Below, one piece after another: positions 42,514-52,061 of a stretch of DNA of 64,000 bases. Under the pieces are notes generated by a model that did not search any database, was not told the DNA's origin, and saw nothing but the letters and a program-made list of their open reading frames with translations. The first letter of the stretch is position 1, and each line of letters starts with the position of its first letter. A program made the position numbers and the translations under genes. Source of the stretch: Paenibacillus sp. R14(2021) (GTDB lineage: Bacteria; Bacillota; Bacilli; Paenibacillales; Paenibacillaceae); NCBI RefSeq assembly GCF_019431355.1, contig NZ_CP080269.1, positions 3,748,501 through 3,812,500 of the forward strand, written 5' to 3'.

Positions 42514-44835
42514 ATGTCCGACTTGCCAGAGGAAACAACCGCTCGCTACACGACCCCAAGCAAAATCTGGCTTGTTTTGTTGGCCGTCTCCCTCGTACTC
42601 GGAGGCTGCTTATGGTGGATTACCGATGCCTACGGCCGCATGCTTCATAACGAAATCAATCGGGACGCATCCACGATGCTGTCCACGCATTCCGCTTCGC
42701 TTAAACTCGCCTTAGAGCGCAGGCTGCTGCTTGCGGACGGTCTCAAGGCTTTCGTCGATACGACGTTGAACCATCAGCACACGCTGGATCAAGCCCGGTT
42801 CGATGCTTTCTCCGCAAGCTTCATCGGATCTCAGGACGGCGTGCGCAACCTGTCTGCCTATCCGGACGGCATCGCCCGCTTCGTCTATCCGGTCAAAAGC
42901 AACGAAGCCGTCATTGGCATGAACGTCTTCGCGTCTAGGAATCCGGAGGTTCGCAGCAATGCGGTCCGGACCAAGCCGCTGCATACCAAAACGATCGTCG
43001 GCCCTTTCAATTTAAAACAGGGCGGGCTGGGTCTTCTTACCCGCCAGTCCGTCTATGTCGGCAACACCTTCTGGGGCTTCGTGTCCGTCGTGCTCGACGT
43101 TCCTCCAATCCTCGAAGAAGCTGGCCTTGTACAGCAAGGCAACAGCCTTGTTCTGGCCGTCAAAGCAGGCGGGAAGCCGGTTCTCGGTGATCCGGCACTG
43201 TTCCAGCAGCCCTCTTCTCTGCGGACGACTGTCACCTTGGAGGACGGAAGCTGGGAGCTGGCCGCGCAGCCTAGCCCCGCTAAGCTGAGCGAAGCTGCCA
43301 CTCGCGTTCAAATTACAGGCCTGATTGCGCTGCTTGTGCTTATCCTGCTGATATACCTATTGTATATGCAGCTCACCCAGCGGCATAAGCTCCAAGCCAT
43401 GGTGAACGAAAGAACCTTCAATCTCACGATCGCCAATCAACAGCTGGAAACGACCTATGAAGAATTAATCGCAACGGAAGACGAGCTTCGCATGCAGTAC
43501 ACGCTGCTGGAAAGCAGCGAGCAGCGGCTGCGGCTGGCCGCTTACCATGACGTCGTAACAGGACTGCCTAACCGATTGTATTTCCAAGATCGGCTGGAGG
43601 AGATCCTTGCCCGCTCCGCGGATCGCAACAGGCCGTTTGCGCTGCTGTTCCTCGATCTAGACCAATTCAAGCTCATCAACGACACGCTCGGGCATACCCA
43701 AGGCGACCTGCTGCTGCAAGAGGTCGGGCGCCGGTTAACCTCGCTGCTGACGCAGGGCGAGGTGTCCTCGCGCATTGGCGGCGACGAGTTTACGATTATT
43801 CTGCCTTATATGAAGGACATCACGCAAGTGCACTATACCGCTCAGCAGCTGATCAACCTGTTTCAGGAGCCATTCCTCCTGCACGACCTGGACTATTACG
43901 TCACGGCCAGCATCGGCGTCACGCTCTACCCGGAGCACAGCAAGAACGGTGCCGAACTGATGAAATTTGCAGATGCCGCGATGTACCGAGCCAAGGAAGA
44001 AGGCAAGAACAATTTCCGGTTTTACGACGACACCTTGATCGCTGATACCGACGAGAAAATTTATATCAAAAACAGCCTGCGGCGTGCGCTCGACAACGAA
44101 GAATTCGATGTCCATTACCAGCCGCAGATCGAGATTGAATCCAAACGTATCGTCGGCCTCGAAGCGCTCATCCGCTGGAATCATCCGAAGCGCGGCAATA
44201 TTCCGCCTTCGAGCTTCATCCCGATCGCTGAGGAGTGCGGGCTGATGGAGCCGATCGGCGAGTGGGTGCTGCGCAAGGTATGCTTCCAGAACAAAGCGTG
44301 GCAGGATGCAGGTCTTCCGCATGTCCGGATTGCCGTCAATTTATCAGCGCGGCAGTTCAGCAGGCGCAACCATTTGGCCGAGCAAATCAAAGTGATTCTC
44401 GCCGAGAGCGGCCTTCACCCCGCCTACCTGGAGCTCGAAATCACTGAAAATACGGCCATGCGCGGCGACAATTCGCTCACGCTGCAGGAGCTGCGAAATC
44501 TGGCGATCACGATCTCCATCGATGATTTCGGCACGCATTATTCGTCGCTGAACTACCTGAAGCAGCTGCCCGTGGACAAAATCAAGATCGACCGTTCCTT
44601 CGTGAACGGCATTCAGAAGGAACCGAAGGACGAGGCGATCATTCTGGCTATGCTGCTGATGGCAAGTCATCTGAATCTGTCCATTATTGCCGAAGGCGTG
44701 GAAACGGCGGACCAGCTCGAATTCCTGAAGTATAACCACTGCAACGATATTCAGGGCTACCTGTACTATCCGCCGCAGCCTTCCGACCATATGGAGCGCA
44801 TCCTGCGCGATCACACACCGGGCTTTACCCATTAA
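42514..44835 (+). CDS. Membrane CHASE-GGDEF-EAL c-di-GMP enzyme
   Basis: The 773-residue protein has one membrane helix (about 17-40), an extracellular CHASE-like sensor (about 41-263), a second helix (about 265-285), a short coiled coil, a GGDEF domain with intact GGDEF (422-426) and an EAL domain with intact EAL (550-552), DFGTHYSS, DKIKID and AEGVE. Both the synthase and the phosphodiesterase sites look complete, so it could make or break c-di-GMP depending on signal. The RxxD inhibitory site before GGDEF is absent. AAAGGAG lies nine bases before the ATG. It converges with a second diguanylate cyclase gene. Confidence 0.93.
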   Translation: MSDLPEETTARYTTPSKIWLVLLAVSLVLGGCLWWITDAYGRMLHNEINRDASTMLSTHSASLKLALERRLLLADGLKAFVDTTLNHQHTLDQARFDAFSASFIGSQDGVRNLSAYPDGIARFVYPVKSNEAVIGMNVFASRNPEVRSNAVRTKPLHTKTIVGPFNLKQGGLGLLTRQSVYVGNTFWGFVSVVLDVPPILEEAGLVQQGNSLVLAVKAGGKPVLGDPALFQQPSSLRTTVTLEDGSWELAAQPSPAKLSEAATRVQITGLIALLVLILLIYLLYMQLTQRHKLQAMVNERTFNLTIANQQLETTYEELIATEDELRMQYTLLESSEQRLRLAAYHDVVTGLPNRLYFQDRLEEILARSADRNRPFALLFLDLDQFKLINDTLGHTQGDLLLQEVGRRLTSLLTQGEVSSRIGGDEFTIILPYMKDITQVHYTAQQLINLFQEPFLLHDLDYYVTASIGVTLYPEHSKNGAELMKFADAAMYRAKEEGKNNFRFYDDTLIADTDEKIYIKNSLRRALDNEEFDVHYQPQIEIESKRIVGLEALIRWNHPKRGNIPPSSFIPIAEECGLMEPIGEWVLRKVCFQNKAWQDAGLPHVRIAVNLSARQFSRRNHLAEQIKVILAESGLHPAYLELEITENTAMRGDNSLTLQELRNLAITISIDDFGTHYSSLNYLKQLPVDKIKIDRSFVNGIQKEPKDEAIILAMLLMASHLNLSIIAEGVETADQLEFLKYNHCNDIQGYLYYPPQPSDHMERILRDHTPGFTH

Positions 44836-44854
44836 TCATTACGCTGCATAGAGA

Positions 44855-44887
44855 AAGAAGGGCTGGTCCGCTGGACCAGCCCTTCTG
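44855..44887. terminator. Shared terminator between two c-di-GMP genes
   Basis: AGAAGGGCTGGTCC pairs with GGACCAGCCCTTCT around GCT. It lies between converging genes; the T-runs on both sides are short. Confidence 0.7.
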
Positions 44888-44891
44888 CGAT

Positions 44892-46505
44892 TTAAGCTTC
44901 GTTCATCGTACGGAGCGCATGCACTTCCGCTACCATTTCGACACGATTGCGGCCAAGATGCTTGGCCCGGTAAAGCGCTTCGTCCGCAATGCGGAACAGC
45001 GCCTCCGGCCCGTGTGCGCTTTCCGGGAAACGCGCCACGCCAATCGACAGGGTAACCGGCCTGCCGACAGGGCTGTCCGTCTCCGCCATGACTGCGCGCA
45101 GCGTCTCCGCATACCGCTGCGCCGTGTCCAAATCAGCTTCCGGCATCAGCGCCACGAACTCCTCGCCGCCGAAGCGGCAGCAAATATGGCTTTTCTCCAG
45201 ATGAGTCCGCATGTTCGCCGCAAGAAACTTCAACACTTTGTCGCCCATCTCATGGCCGTACGTATCATTGACCTGTTTGAATTTATCGAGATCGAGCACG
45301 AGAAGCGCAAACGGCAGCCCCTGCCCAATCCACGTCTTCATGTACAGATCCATGGTCCGCCGATTGTACAGTCCCGTCAACGCATCCGTCTGTGCTTCCT
45401 GAGACAGATGCTCCAGCTGGTTCCGGAGATGAGCGGCTGCCACGTGAAAGGCGCGGTGCAGCGCATTCGCTTCCCTATTCCAGGAGTTAATGCGCGGCAC
45501 CTCATCGCGCAGCGGCTTATTCGAGGTGAGCAGCGCCGCAAACTGAGCCAGCTTCGTGAGCGGCTCCGACATTTTGCCAATGACCCAATAAATCGCCAGC
45601 AGAATGACAAGCATGATGGGCAAGACATAAGAAATCGCGTGGAAAATCGGTTTCTTGGATGCTTTCAGCACCACGGCCGTCGGCGTTTGGGACACGATGC
45701 CCCAGCCCGTTTCTTTGATATATGTATAGCTCGCCAGCATGTCCACGCCTTTGGAATTGATGACGCGCCGGCTGCCGCTTCGTCCAGCGACCAGCTCGCG
45801 AACGACGGAATTCTGCAGGATCTGCTCACCGATTCGGTCCTGCTCCGGATGATAGATCAGCGTCCCCGTAGCGCTCACGACATAAGCGTAAGAGCCGTCC
45901 TCCTGCCTCTCGTCTCCGAGCATCGTGTTCAATAAATTCGGTTCATGCAGGCGGATGGTGCCGCCGATATAGCCGAGATATTCGCCCTTCACGTTTCGAA
46001 TGGGCTGACTGACCATCAATATGAGCTGATTCGTCGCGCCGATGTAAGGGTCTGAGATGAGCGGCCGCTGCTCGCGAAGCGCCTCCTTGGCGCCTTTCGA
46101 CACGAGCGTAACGCCCATAAGCTGCTTGTTCGCCGGCTCAATGCTCAGCACCTTGCCGTGCTTGTCCACGAGCACGATCGACTTAAACAGCGGATTAGTC
46201 CGCTGAATGATCGCCACTTGACTGTCAAGATTCGTGCGTTCCAGGCCATTCTTGCCCAAGTCTTCGGCGTATACTTCCAAATTGCTCTTCATGCCTGTGA
46301 ACAGCTCATTGACCGTATCGGCAATCTTGTCCGTGTACATGCCGTTCAGCTGGAAGGTCATCGCGATCAGCGACGCCTTCTCGTTCCGATAGCCGATGAT
46401 ACTGCTCACGCAGAGCGTTATAAGAACGGCGGCGACAACGATCGCGCTTACCATAAATCGAATGGAATACCCTTGTGATCGGAGCATCGTTATGCCCCCT
46501 TTCAT
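44892..46505 (-). CDS. dCACHE-sensor diguanylate cyclase
   Basis: The 537-residue protein has an N-terminal membrane helix, an extracellular double-CACHE sensor (about 40-290, with IGATNQLILMVSQPIRNVKGE and GYIGGTIRL), a second membrane helix, a HAMP-like linker and a GGDEF domain with an intact active site GGEEF (446-450). No RxxD inhibitory site is visible before it, and there is no EAL domain. It should make c-di-GMP in response to a small extracellular ligand. Two starts are possible: ATG 46505 (GAGGCGG upstream) and ATG 46487 (AAAGGGGG upstream). Nothing else is recognisable in the 226 bases between this gene and the next. Confidence 0.92.
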   Translation of the reverse strand: MKGGITMLRSQGYSIRFMVSAIVVAAVLITLCVSSIIGYRNEKASLIAMTFQLNGMYTDKIADTVNELFTGMKSNLEVYAEDLGKNGLERTNLDSQVAIIQRTNPLFKSIVLVDKHGKVLSIEPANKQLMGVTLVSKGAKEALREQRPLISDPYIGATNQLILMVSQPIRNVKGEYLGYIGGTIRLHEPNLLNTMLGDERQEDGSYAYVVSATGTLIYHPEQDRIGEQILQNSVVRELVAGRSGSRRVINSKGVDMLASYTYIKETGWGIVSQTPTAVVLKASKKPIFHAISYVLPIMLVILLAIYWVIGKMSEPLTKLAQFAALLTSNKPLRDEVPRINSWNREANALHRAFHVAAAHLRNQLEHLSQEAQTDALTGLYNRRTMDLYMKTWIGQGLPFALLVLDLDKFKQVNDTYGHEMGDKVLKFLAANMRTHLEKSHICCRFGGEEFVALMPEADLDTAQRYAETLRAVMAETDSPVGRPVTLSIGVARFPESAHGPEALFRIADEALYRAKHLGRNRVEMVAEVHALRTMNEA

Positions 46506-46731
46506 CCCGTTACCGCCTCTATTCGACAAAAAACGCGCTTTTTCCTGCAAGAAACTTTATTTGTGAAGAAAATATGTAACGTCTGCATCCTGTTGTTCCC
46601 GAAGATCCCTCTCCTGCAACCTTTTTGAATATGTCTGCGTTTAAATAAGCAGGCTTAGGAATTATTACATAATTAAGAAACAAAAGGGATGGAAAGGTGC
46701 TGTTCTGAATGTCTGTTATTGGGGTAAAACC

Positions 46732-48072
46732 ATGAAAATGATCGCCGTTCTCAGCTTGACCGCCACTATTCTGGCCTCTGGCTTGCCTGGTACGGCAGCC
46801 GTTCACGCCGAGAAGCCTGTCCTTAACAGCTCGACTCCGATGTATAACGCAGTGTCCGCTCCCGCGATAAAGCCGCTGTGGAGCCTGCCGCTTGCAACGT
46901 TTGATCCGTACGGCACGACCGTTACGGCAGCGCTCGCCGAACAAGGACGCGTGTTTGCGCTTATAACGGGCGGACAGCTCGCCGCCTACGACGGCGCTAG
47001 CGGGCGGAAGCTTTGGAAATTCGGCGCAGACTTGAAGCCGGTACTGGTCTATGATCAGGGCATCGTTTACGGCCTTACGAAGGAAGGCGCAGTCTTCGCT
47101 TTAAGCGCCGGAGGGGGCAAGAAATGGATCTCAGTCATACACGCCGACAAAGCTGACAACATACGTCCTGTCGGCGATACCGTCTATGTGACGCAGAATC
47201 TGACGCTCTTCGCGCTTGACCGGGCTACTGGCAAGCTGCGCTGGAAGACAACGGAAACGGACGGCTCCTATGAGGCCGGCTTCTCCGATGTCAGGGAAGA
47301 GGACGGCGTCGTTTTGCGCGGTTATACGGTACAGGGAGCTCTGTCATCGAGCCAAATCAATGCTTACGATAAATCGACGGGCAAGCAGCTGTGGAAATCA
47401 TTCCGCCAGCAATTACCGCTCGCCGTGAAGGGTGGACTCCTCTACTCCGTAATGGACCAGTTCATGATCGGAGACAACGATCCCGTCAATAAGAGCCTGC
47501 ACATCGCGGTCATGAATCTAAGGACCGGCGCGTTAAAGGGTGAACGCATATACCAATGGACAACGCAGCCAGAGGTACCCGGCCAGTACCGATTCGGCGG
47601 CCCTAACGGATCTGCCTTCCTGAGCGGCGACGACCTATACGTCTATCAGGATCAAGCCGTTGCCAAATACGACTTTACCGCCTACTCTCCTGCCAGCAAG
47701 CCGGTACAACGCTGGTCCGCGCCGAACGCGCGGGACTACCAGCCGCTGTACAGACTCCACGGCGGAAGGCTGCTTTACCAAAACGTGCACAACTATTCAA
47801 TGGCGGTGTTAAAGACGGTAAACGGTCAAATCAGCGGCTTCCCGCAAGGCATTCAAGCGGTCCAGACGGATCTGTACGGTAACGGCCTGTTCGTCGCCCG
47901 CGCGGACGGTACGCTGGATGCGTACAATTTTGCGACATTTCAGCCTGTCTTCAGCGTAAAGACAGCCACCCGCGATTTCGAATCGACGCTGAAATCCGGC
48001 AATATGATCTACATTCGAACGGGCGGCAAGCTGCTGGCGGTGAAACTACCGCCCGGCTTGATGACAGACTGA
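46732..48072 (+). CDS. Secreted PQQ-like beta-propeller protein
   Basis: The 446-residue protein has a signal peptide (MKMIAVLSLTATILASG, cleavage likely after AVHA) and several PQQ-type propeller repeats with the W-K-F/T blade endings: GRKLWKFGADL, GKKWISVIHAD, GKLRWKTTETD, GKQLWKSFRQQ. Such eight-bladed propellers act as binding scaffolds (BamB-like) or dehydrogenase folds. Catalytic residues of a quinoprotein dehydrogenase are not evident. It should be outside the cytoplasmic membrane. The ribosome site is weak (TTGGGG). The role is unknown. Confidence 0.83.
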   Translation: MKMIAVLSLTATILASGLPGTAAVHAEKPVLNSSTPMYNAVSAPAIKPLWSLPLATFDPYGTTVTAALAEQGRVFALITGGQLAAYDGASGRKLWKFGADLKPVLVYDQGIVYGLTKEGAVFALSAGGGKKWISVIHADKADNIRPVGDTVYVTQNLTLFALDRATGKLRWKTTETDGSYEAGFSDVREEDGVVLRGYTVQGALSSSQINAYDKSTGKQLWKSFRQQLPLAVKGGLLYSVMDQFMIGDNDPVNKSLHIAVMNLRTGALKGERIYQWTTQPEVPGQYRFGGPNGSAFLSGDDLYVYQDQAVAKYDFTAYSPASKPVQRWSAPNARDYQPLYRLHGGRLLYQNVHNYSMAVLKTVNGQISGFPQGIQAVQTDLYGNGLFVARADGTLDAYNFATFQPVFSVKTATRDFESTLKSGNMIYIRTGGKLLAVKLPPGLMTD

Positions 48073-48079
48073 CGAGAAG

Positions 48080-48138
48080 CCAAAACAGCAGCAGTCCGGA
48101 ACGCGGAGATGCGTCCTGGCCTGCTGCTGTTTTGCGGA
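48080..48138. terminator. Bidirectional terminator
   Basis: AACAGCAGCAG pairs with CTGCTGCTGTT across a partly paired loop; TTTTGC follows on the plus strand and TTTTGG on the minus strand. It separates two converging genes. Confidence 0.75.
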
Positions 48139-48156
48139 AAGAAAGAGAAAAAGCTG

Positions 48157-49302
48157 TCAGCCGCCAAGGCCGCGGTATTTGATTTTGCGCATGAACCCAA
48201 ACAGCGACCGTGACTGCTCATGCCGCGGCTCCCCAATCACAAACGGAGCAAGCCTCGTCCTAGCGATCGCCGCCGTTCCCGCCCAGGACAGCAGGAGCGC
48301 GGCAAGCCCGCCGGTCCACGTCAGCAGATGGTACGTGATCGCTCCGTTGTTCATCACCTTCGAGCGCCAGAGCAGCAGGACGAGCGGATGCATGAAATAA
48401 ATGCCGAACGCATGCCTCCCAAGCGAACGCAGCCCCGCCCGCGCAGCGCCATTCGACCCGAACAGCGAAGCCGCGCGCAGCAGGAACAAGCAGCTGATTG
48501 CTGCATAGCTGTAATCCGAAGCAAAATGCACATAGGAGAGATACGGCTGCGGAAGCCAGTGAGGTGTGGTTTTCTGAAGCCACATCTGACCGACATACGC
48601 CGCTCCGGCGAGCAGGAAACCCGCGAGCAGCACACTGAACGAAGCCGGCCTCGCCTGCTTCGTTGCGGCATGCTCAGCCGTCTTCAGCTGCTTCGCCGCA
48701 TAAATGCCCAGAAATAGATACAGCGAATACGTGCCGATGAAGCTGCCGCTCCTGCTCATATGCAGCATGTAATAATTCAGGACGTACATACAGACCTGCA
48801 GACCAGCGCCGGCGAGAAGCGGATGCCTGCTCACCCATTTCACGCGGCTCAGGAGCAGCAGGCACGGGAATATCGCATAGAACTGCGCAATGATGAGGAT
48901 AAAATAGAGATGCTCGTAGCTTCCTCCGTAAGGAAGTCCTTTCAGGAAACGGTAGAAGCCCTCTTGCAGCGGCGTTCGCTGGATGTAGAAGACCGCCGCG
49001 GAGAAAATCACCGACCAAAAGAGATAGGGAACGGCAATTCGCTGCACCCGCTTCCGGTAGAACGGCAGCCACTTAATGCCGGCAGCACCGTCATAATGAT
49101 AGAAGAGCAGCAGCGCGCTCAGGAACAGGAAAGCGGGAACGGCAAAATGAGACCCTGCGTTCAGCACAAAATAAACCGGGTACAATATCGAATCCACGGG
49201 CAGAAATGCTGTCGCATACGAGGTCATGTGAATCGCAACAACCGCCAAAATCGCGATGCCTCTCATCAAATCCAGATCGGCTATTCTCTCTCTTCTGATC
49301 AT
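48157..49302 (-). CDS. Acyltransferase 3 family membrane protein
   Basis: The 381-residue protein has ten or so hydrophobic helices and the acyltransferase-3 start: RIADLDLMRGIAILAVVAIHMTSY with the conserved Arg and His, FAVPAFLFLSALLLFY, and YRKRVQRIAVPYLFWS. Late in the protein, GRHAFGIYFMHPLVLLL is another family mark. These enzymes O-acetylate sugars of surface polymers or peptidoglycan. ATG 49302 is used (GGGAGC upstream); the frame is open for 12 more codons. Confidence 0.9.
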   Translation of the reverse strand: MIRRERIADLDLMRGIAILAVVAIHMTSYATAFLPVDSILYPVYFVLNAGSHFAVPAFLFLSALLLFYHYDGAAGIKWLPFYRKRVQRIAVPYLFWSVIFSAAVFYIQRTPLQEGFYRFLKGLPYGGSYEHLYFILIIAQFYAIFPCLLLLSRVKWVSRHPLLAGAGLQVCMYVLNYYMLHMSRSGSFIGTYSLYLFLGIYAAKQLKTAEHAATKQARPASFSVLLAGFLLAGAAYVGQMWLQKTTPHWLPQPYLSYVHFASDYSYAAISCLFLLRAASLFGSNGAARAGLRSLGRHAFGIYFMHPLVLLLWRSKVMNNGAITYHLLTWTGGLAALLLSWAGTAAIARTRLAPFVIGEPRHEQSRSLFGFMRKIKYRGLGG

Positions 49303-49437
49303 TCCGCAGCTCCCAACGATTCGCAATTTCCCTGTCACAAACAGATAGCCGGAACATGTTGTCTTCCTCTACCCTTCATAACGCAGCGGAAATCTTAATG
49401 TTGCATAAGTTGGAAAATTTTCTCGATTAGAGCCGCA

Positions 49438-49483
49438 CAAAAAAACACCGCAAGATCTGCGCAGCTGCAGCTCTTACGGTGTC
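49438..49483 (-). terminator. Terminator after the lacI-type gene
   Basis: On the minus strand ACACCGTAAGA pairs with TCTTGCGGTGT (one mismatch) and is followed by seven T residues. It closes the iol-lacI unit. Confidence 0.9.
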
Positions 49484-49490
49484 GTTGTCT

Positions 49491-50513
49491 CTATTTAGCT
49501 TTATCCGGTCCGCCTAGCGGCTGTGTCGATGACCGTACGACCAGCTCCGGCAGCAATACGACCCGCTGCCGCGCAAGCTCGTCCCCGCCCATCTGCTTGT
49601 GCAGCAGATCGACCGCTTGGCGCCCAAGCTCGCGGATCGGCTGTCCCACCGTCGTAAGCGCAGGGTCAATGATACCGCACAGAAACGTGTTGTCGAACCC
49701 GACAACGGACAATTCTCCGGGCACGGATATGCCCCGCGCTCGCGCAGCTTGAATCGTGCCGATTGCCAGCAGGTCATTGCAGGCGAATACCGCCGTAGGC
49801 CGAACCGCCGCATCCAGCAGGCCGCCCGCTACCTCCATGCCGGAGGCGACGGTGAAATCGCTGACCGCGACCCATTTCTCGTCGAACACGCCGCCATGCT
49901 CCTCAAGCGCCGCCCGATAGCCCTTCAACCGCTGGCGGGAGCTTTCTAGATCCATGCTCTCTACGATGATCGCGATGTCCCGGTGGCCGAGCTCGAGCAA
50001 GTGGGCCGCGGCCAGATACCCGCCCATGAAATCGTCGACAAGCACGGTATTCACCGGCGACCGCGGCACCTCGCGGGCAATGACCGTAATCGGAAGGTTC
50101 TTACCCGTGACGAGCCCCAGCGATTCCGGATGGGCAAGACCGGTTGCAAGCAGAATGCCGTCCACGCTTTTTTGCTGGAGAAAGGTTAAATATTCACGTT
50201 CTTTATCCACGTGGTTGTCCGTATTGCAAATCACGATATTATAACCCAGCTCCTGCGCCCGATCCTCGATATTGCGCGCAAGCTCGGCAAAATAAGGATT
50301 CGAAATATCCGGCAGCAGCAAGCCAATCATATACGTCTTCTTGCTGGAGAGCGCCGTCGCCACCAAATTCGGCGCATAGCCCATCTCCGCCATAATTTCC
50401 GAGATGCGTTCTCTCGTTTTCTCGCTGATTTTGCCGGTCCGATTAATGACCTTGGACACCGTGGCGATGGAAACGCCCGCCTGCCGGGCAACATCGTAAA
50501 TCGTCGGCTTCAT
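49491..50513 (-). CDS. LacI-family transcriptional regulator
   Basis: The 340-residue protein has an N-terminal LacI helix-turn-helix (TIYDVARQAGVSIATVSKVIN, about 3-23), the hinge helix (NLVATALSSKKT) and a periplasmic-binding-protein-like effector domain (GLLLPDISNPYFAEL, GYNIVICNTD, FACNDLLAIG, VVGFDNTFLC). It follows iolA by 59 bases on the same strand with no terminator seen between, so it may be the local regulator of the iol operon in place of the DeoR-type IolR. A palindrome GGTTAAGCGCTTACC upstream of iolG is a candidate operator. CAGGAGA precedes the ATG. Confidence 0.92.
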   Translation of the reverse strand: MKPTIYDVARQAGVSIATVSKVINRTGKISEKTRERISEIMAEMGYAPNLVATALSSKKTYMIGLLLPDISNPYFAELARNIEDRAQELGYNIVICNTDNHVDKEREYLTFLQQKSVDGILLATGLAHPESLGLVTGKNLPITVIAREVPRSPVNTVLVDDFMGGYLAAAHLLELGHRDIAIIVESMDLESSRQRLKGYRAALEEHGGVFDEKWVAVSDFTVASGMEVAGGLLDAAVRPTAVFACNDLLAIGTIQAARARGISVPGELSVVGFDNTFLCGIIDPALTTVGQPIRELGRQAVDLLHKQMGGDELARQRVVLLPELVVRSSTQPLGGPDKAK

Positions 50514-50572
50514 GCACTTGTCTCCTGTTTTTTATGACCATCGTATCATAATTCCAATACGGCTACGAATGT

Positions 50573-52024
50573 TTAATAGCGGGCCACAATCATTTTCTTG
50601 CGGGTGTAGAACTCCACGCCGTCCTTGCCGTTCGCATGAAGATCACCGTAGAACGATTTCTTGAAGCCGGAGAACGGGAAGAACGCCATCGGCGCCGGAA
50701 CGCCTACGTTAATGCCCAGCATCCCTGCATCGATCGTCTCGCGGAACTGGCGTACGGCATGGCTGCCGCTCGAGAACAAGCAGGCGCCGTTCGCGAATTC
50801 GGATGCGTTCGCCCAAGCGACGGCTTCCTCCAGCGTATCGACACGCACGATTTGAAGCACGGGCGCGAAGATCTCGTCCTGCCAAATCGCCATGTCTTTC
50901 GTCACGCCGTCAAAGATCGTCGGTCCGATGAAATAGCCCGCTTCATTCGTGCAAGCCGATTCGCGGCCGTCCAGCACGAGGTTCGCGCCTTGCTCGACGC
51001 CCTTCTCGATATAGCCGATCGTGCGGTCCTTATGCGCCGCGCGGATGACCGGGCCGAGGAAGACGCCTTCGTCCATGCCGTTGCCGATGCGGATGCTTTC
51101 GGCGCGTTCCTTGAGCTTCGCAAGCAGCGCATCGCCTACGCCGCCGACTGCGACGACGACGGAGCACGCCATGCAGCGCTCGCCCGCGGAGCCGAAAGCG
51201 GCGTTTGTGATTTCTTTGACCGTCAGATCCAAGTCGGCATCCGGCATGACGATGGAATGGTTCTTCGCGCCGCCGAGCGCCTGCACGCGTTTGCCGTGCG
51301 CGGATGCGGTTTTGTACACGTATTCCGCGACAGGCTGCGAGCCTACGAAGGAGATCGCTTTGACGTCCGCATGCTCCAGCAGGCCGTTCACGACGTCATG
51401 CGCGCCGTGGACGATGTTGAACACGCCGTCCGGCAGGCCGGCTTCCGTGAACAATTCCGCCAAGCGGTTCGCCGTCAGCGGCGTCCGCTCGGACGGCTTC
51501 AATACGAACGTGTTGCCGCATGCGATGGCAAGCGGGAACATCCACGCCGGCACCATCATCGGGAAGTTGAACGGCGCGATGCCGCCGACAACGCCGACCG
51601 GGTAGCGGTACATGGCAGATTCGATGCCCGTAGCGATGTCCGGCAGCACGCTGCCCATCATGAGCGTCGGCGCGCCTGCCGCAAATTCGACGCACTCGAT
51701 GCCGCGCTGCACTTCGCCGTACGCTTCGCCGTAGCTTTTGCCATTCTCGAGCGTAACCAGCTTGGCGAGCTCATCCCAGTGCTCCACCAGCAGCTGCTGG
51801 TATTTGAACAGAATACGCGCTCTGCGCGGAACCGGCGTTTGGCTCCATGCCGGATAAGCCGCCTGCGCCGCGGCTACGGCAGCTTCCAAGTCGCCGCGCG
51901 TAGAGAGCGGAACTCTCACGAGCGTCTCGCCGGTTGCCGGGTTAGGTACGTCTTCTGTGCGATCGGACTGGGAGGGAACGAATTTCCCTCCGATAAAATT
52001 GGATACGGTTTGAACTTGTGTCAT
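50573..52024 (-). CDS. iolA: Malonate-semialdehyde / methylmalonate-semialdehyde dehydrogenase
   Basis: The 483-residue aldehyde dehydrogenase has the MmsA/IolA pattern: [58 protein letters not shown] and the catalytic Cys in SAGERCMAC. IolA converts malonate semialdehyde to acetyl-CoA and CO2, the last step of myo-inositol breakdown. It is the sixth iol gene of the cluster, 37 bases after iolC. Confidence 0.95.
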   Translation of the reverse strand: MTQVQTVSNFIGGKFVPSQSDRTEDVPNPATGETLVRVPLSTRGDLEAAVAAAQAAYPAWSQTPVPRRARILFKYQQLLVEHWDELAKLVTLENGKSYGEAYGEVQRGIECVEFAAGAPTLMMGSVLPDIATGIESAMYRYPVGVVGGIAPFNFPMMVPAWMFPLAIACGNTFVLKPSERTPLTANRLAELFTEAGLPDGVFNIVHGAHDVVNGLLEHADVKAISFVGSQPVAEYVYKTASAHGKRVQALGGAKNHSIVMPDADLDLTVKEITNAAFGSAGERCMACSVVVAVGGVGDALLAKLKERAESIRIGNGMDEGVFLGPVIRAAHKDRTIGYIEKGVEQGANLVLDGRESACTNEAGYFIGPTIFDGVTKDMAIWQDEIFAPVLQIVRVDTLEEAVAWANASEFANGACLFSSGSHAVRQFRETIDAGMLGINVGVPAPMAFFPFSGFKKSFYGDLHANGKDGVEFYTRKKMIVARY

Positions 52025-52061
52025 CGGTCTTCACTCCTAGTTCTGGATTGGGTCACGTATG

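Noticed and set aside
46519..46944. Minus-strand open frame of 141 codons between the diguanylate cyclase and the PQQ protein
   Set aside because: It overlaps the signal-peptide region of the PQQ-propeller gene in antisense and has no ribosome site or family resemblance.
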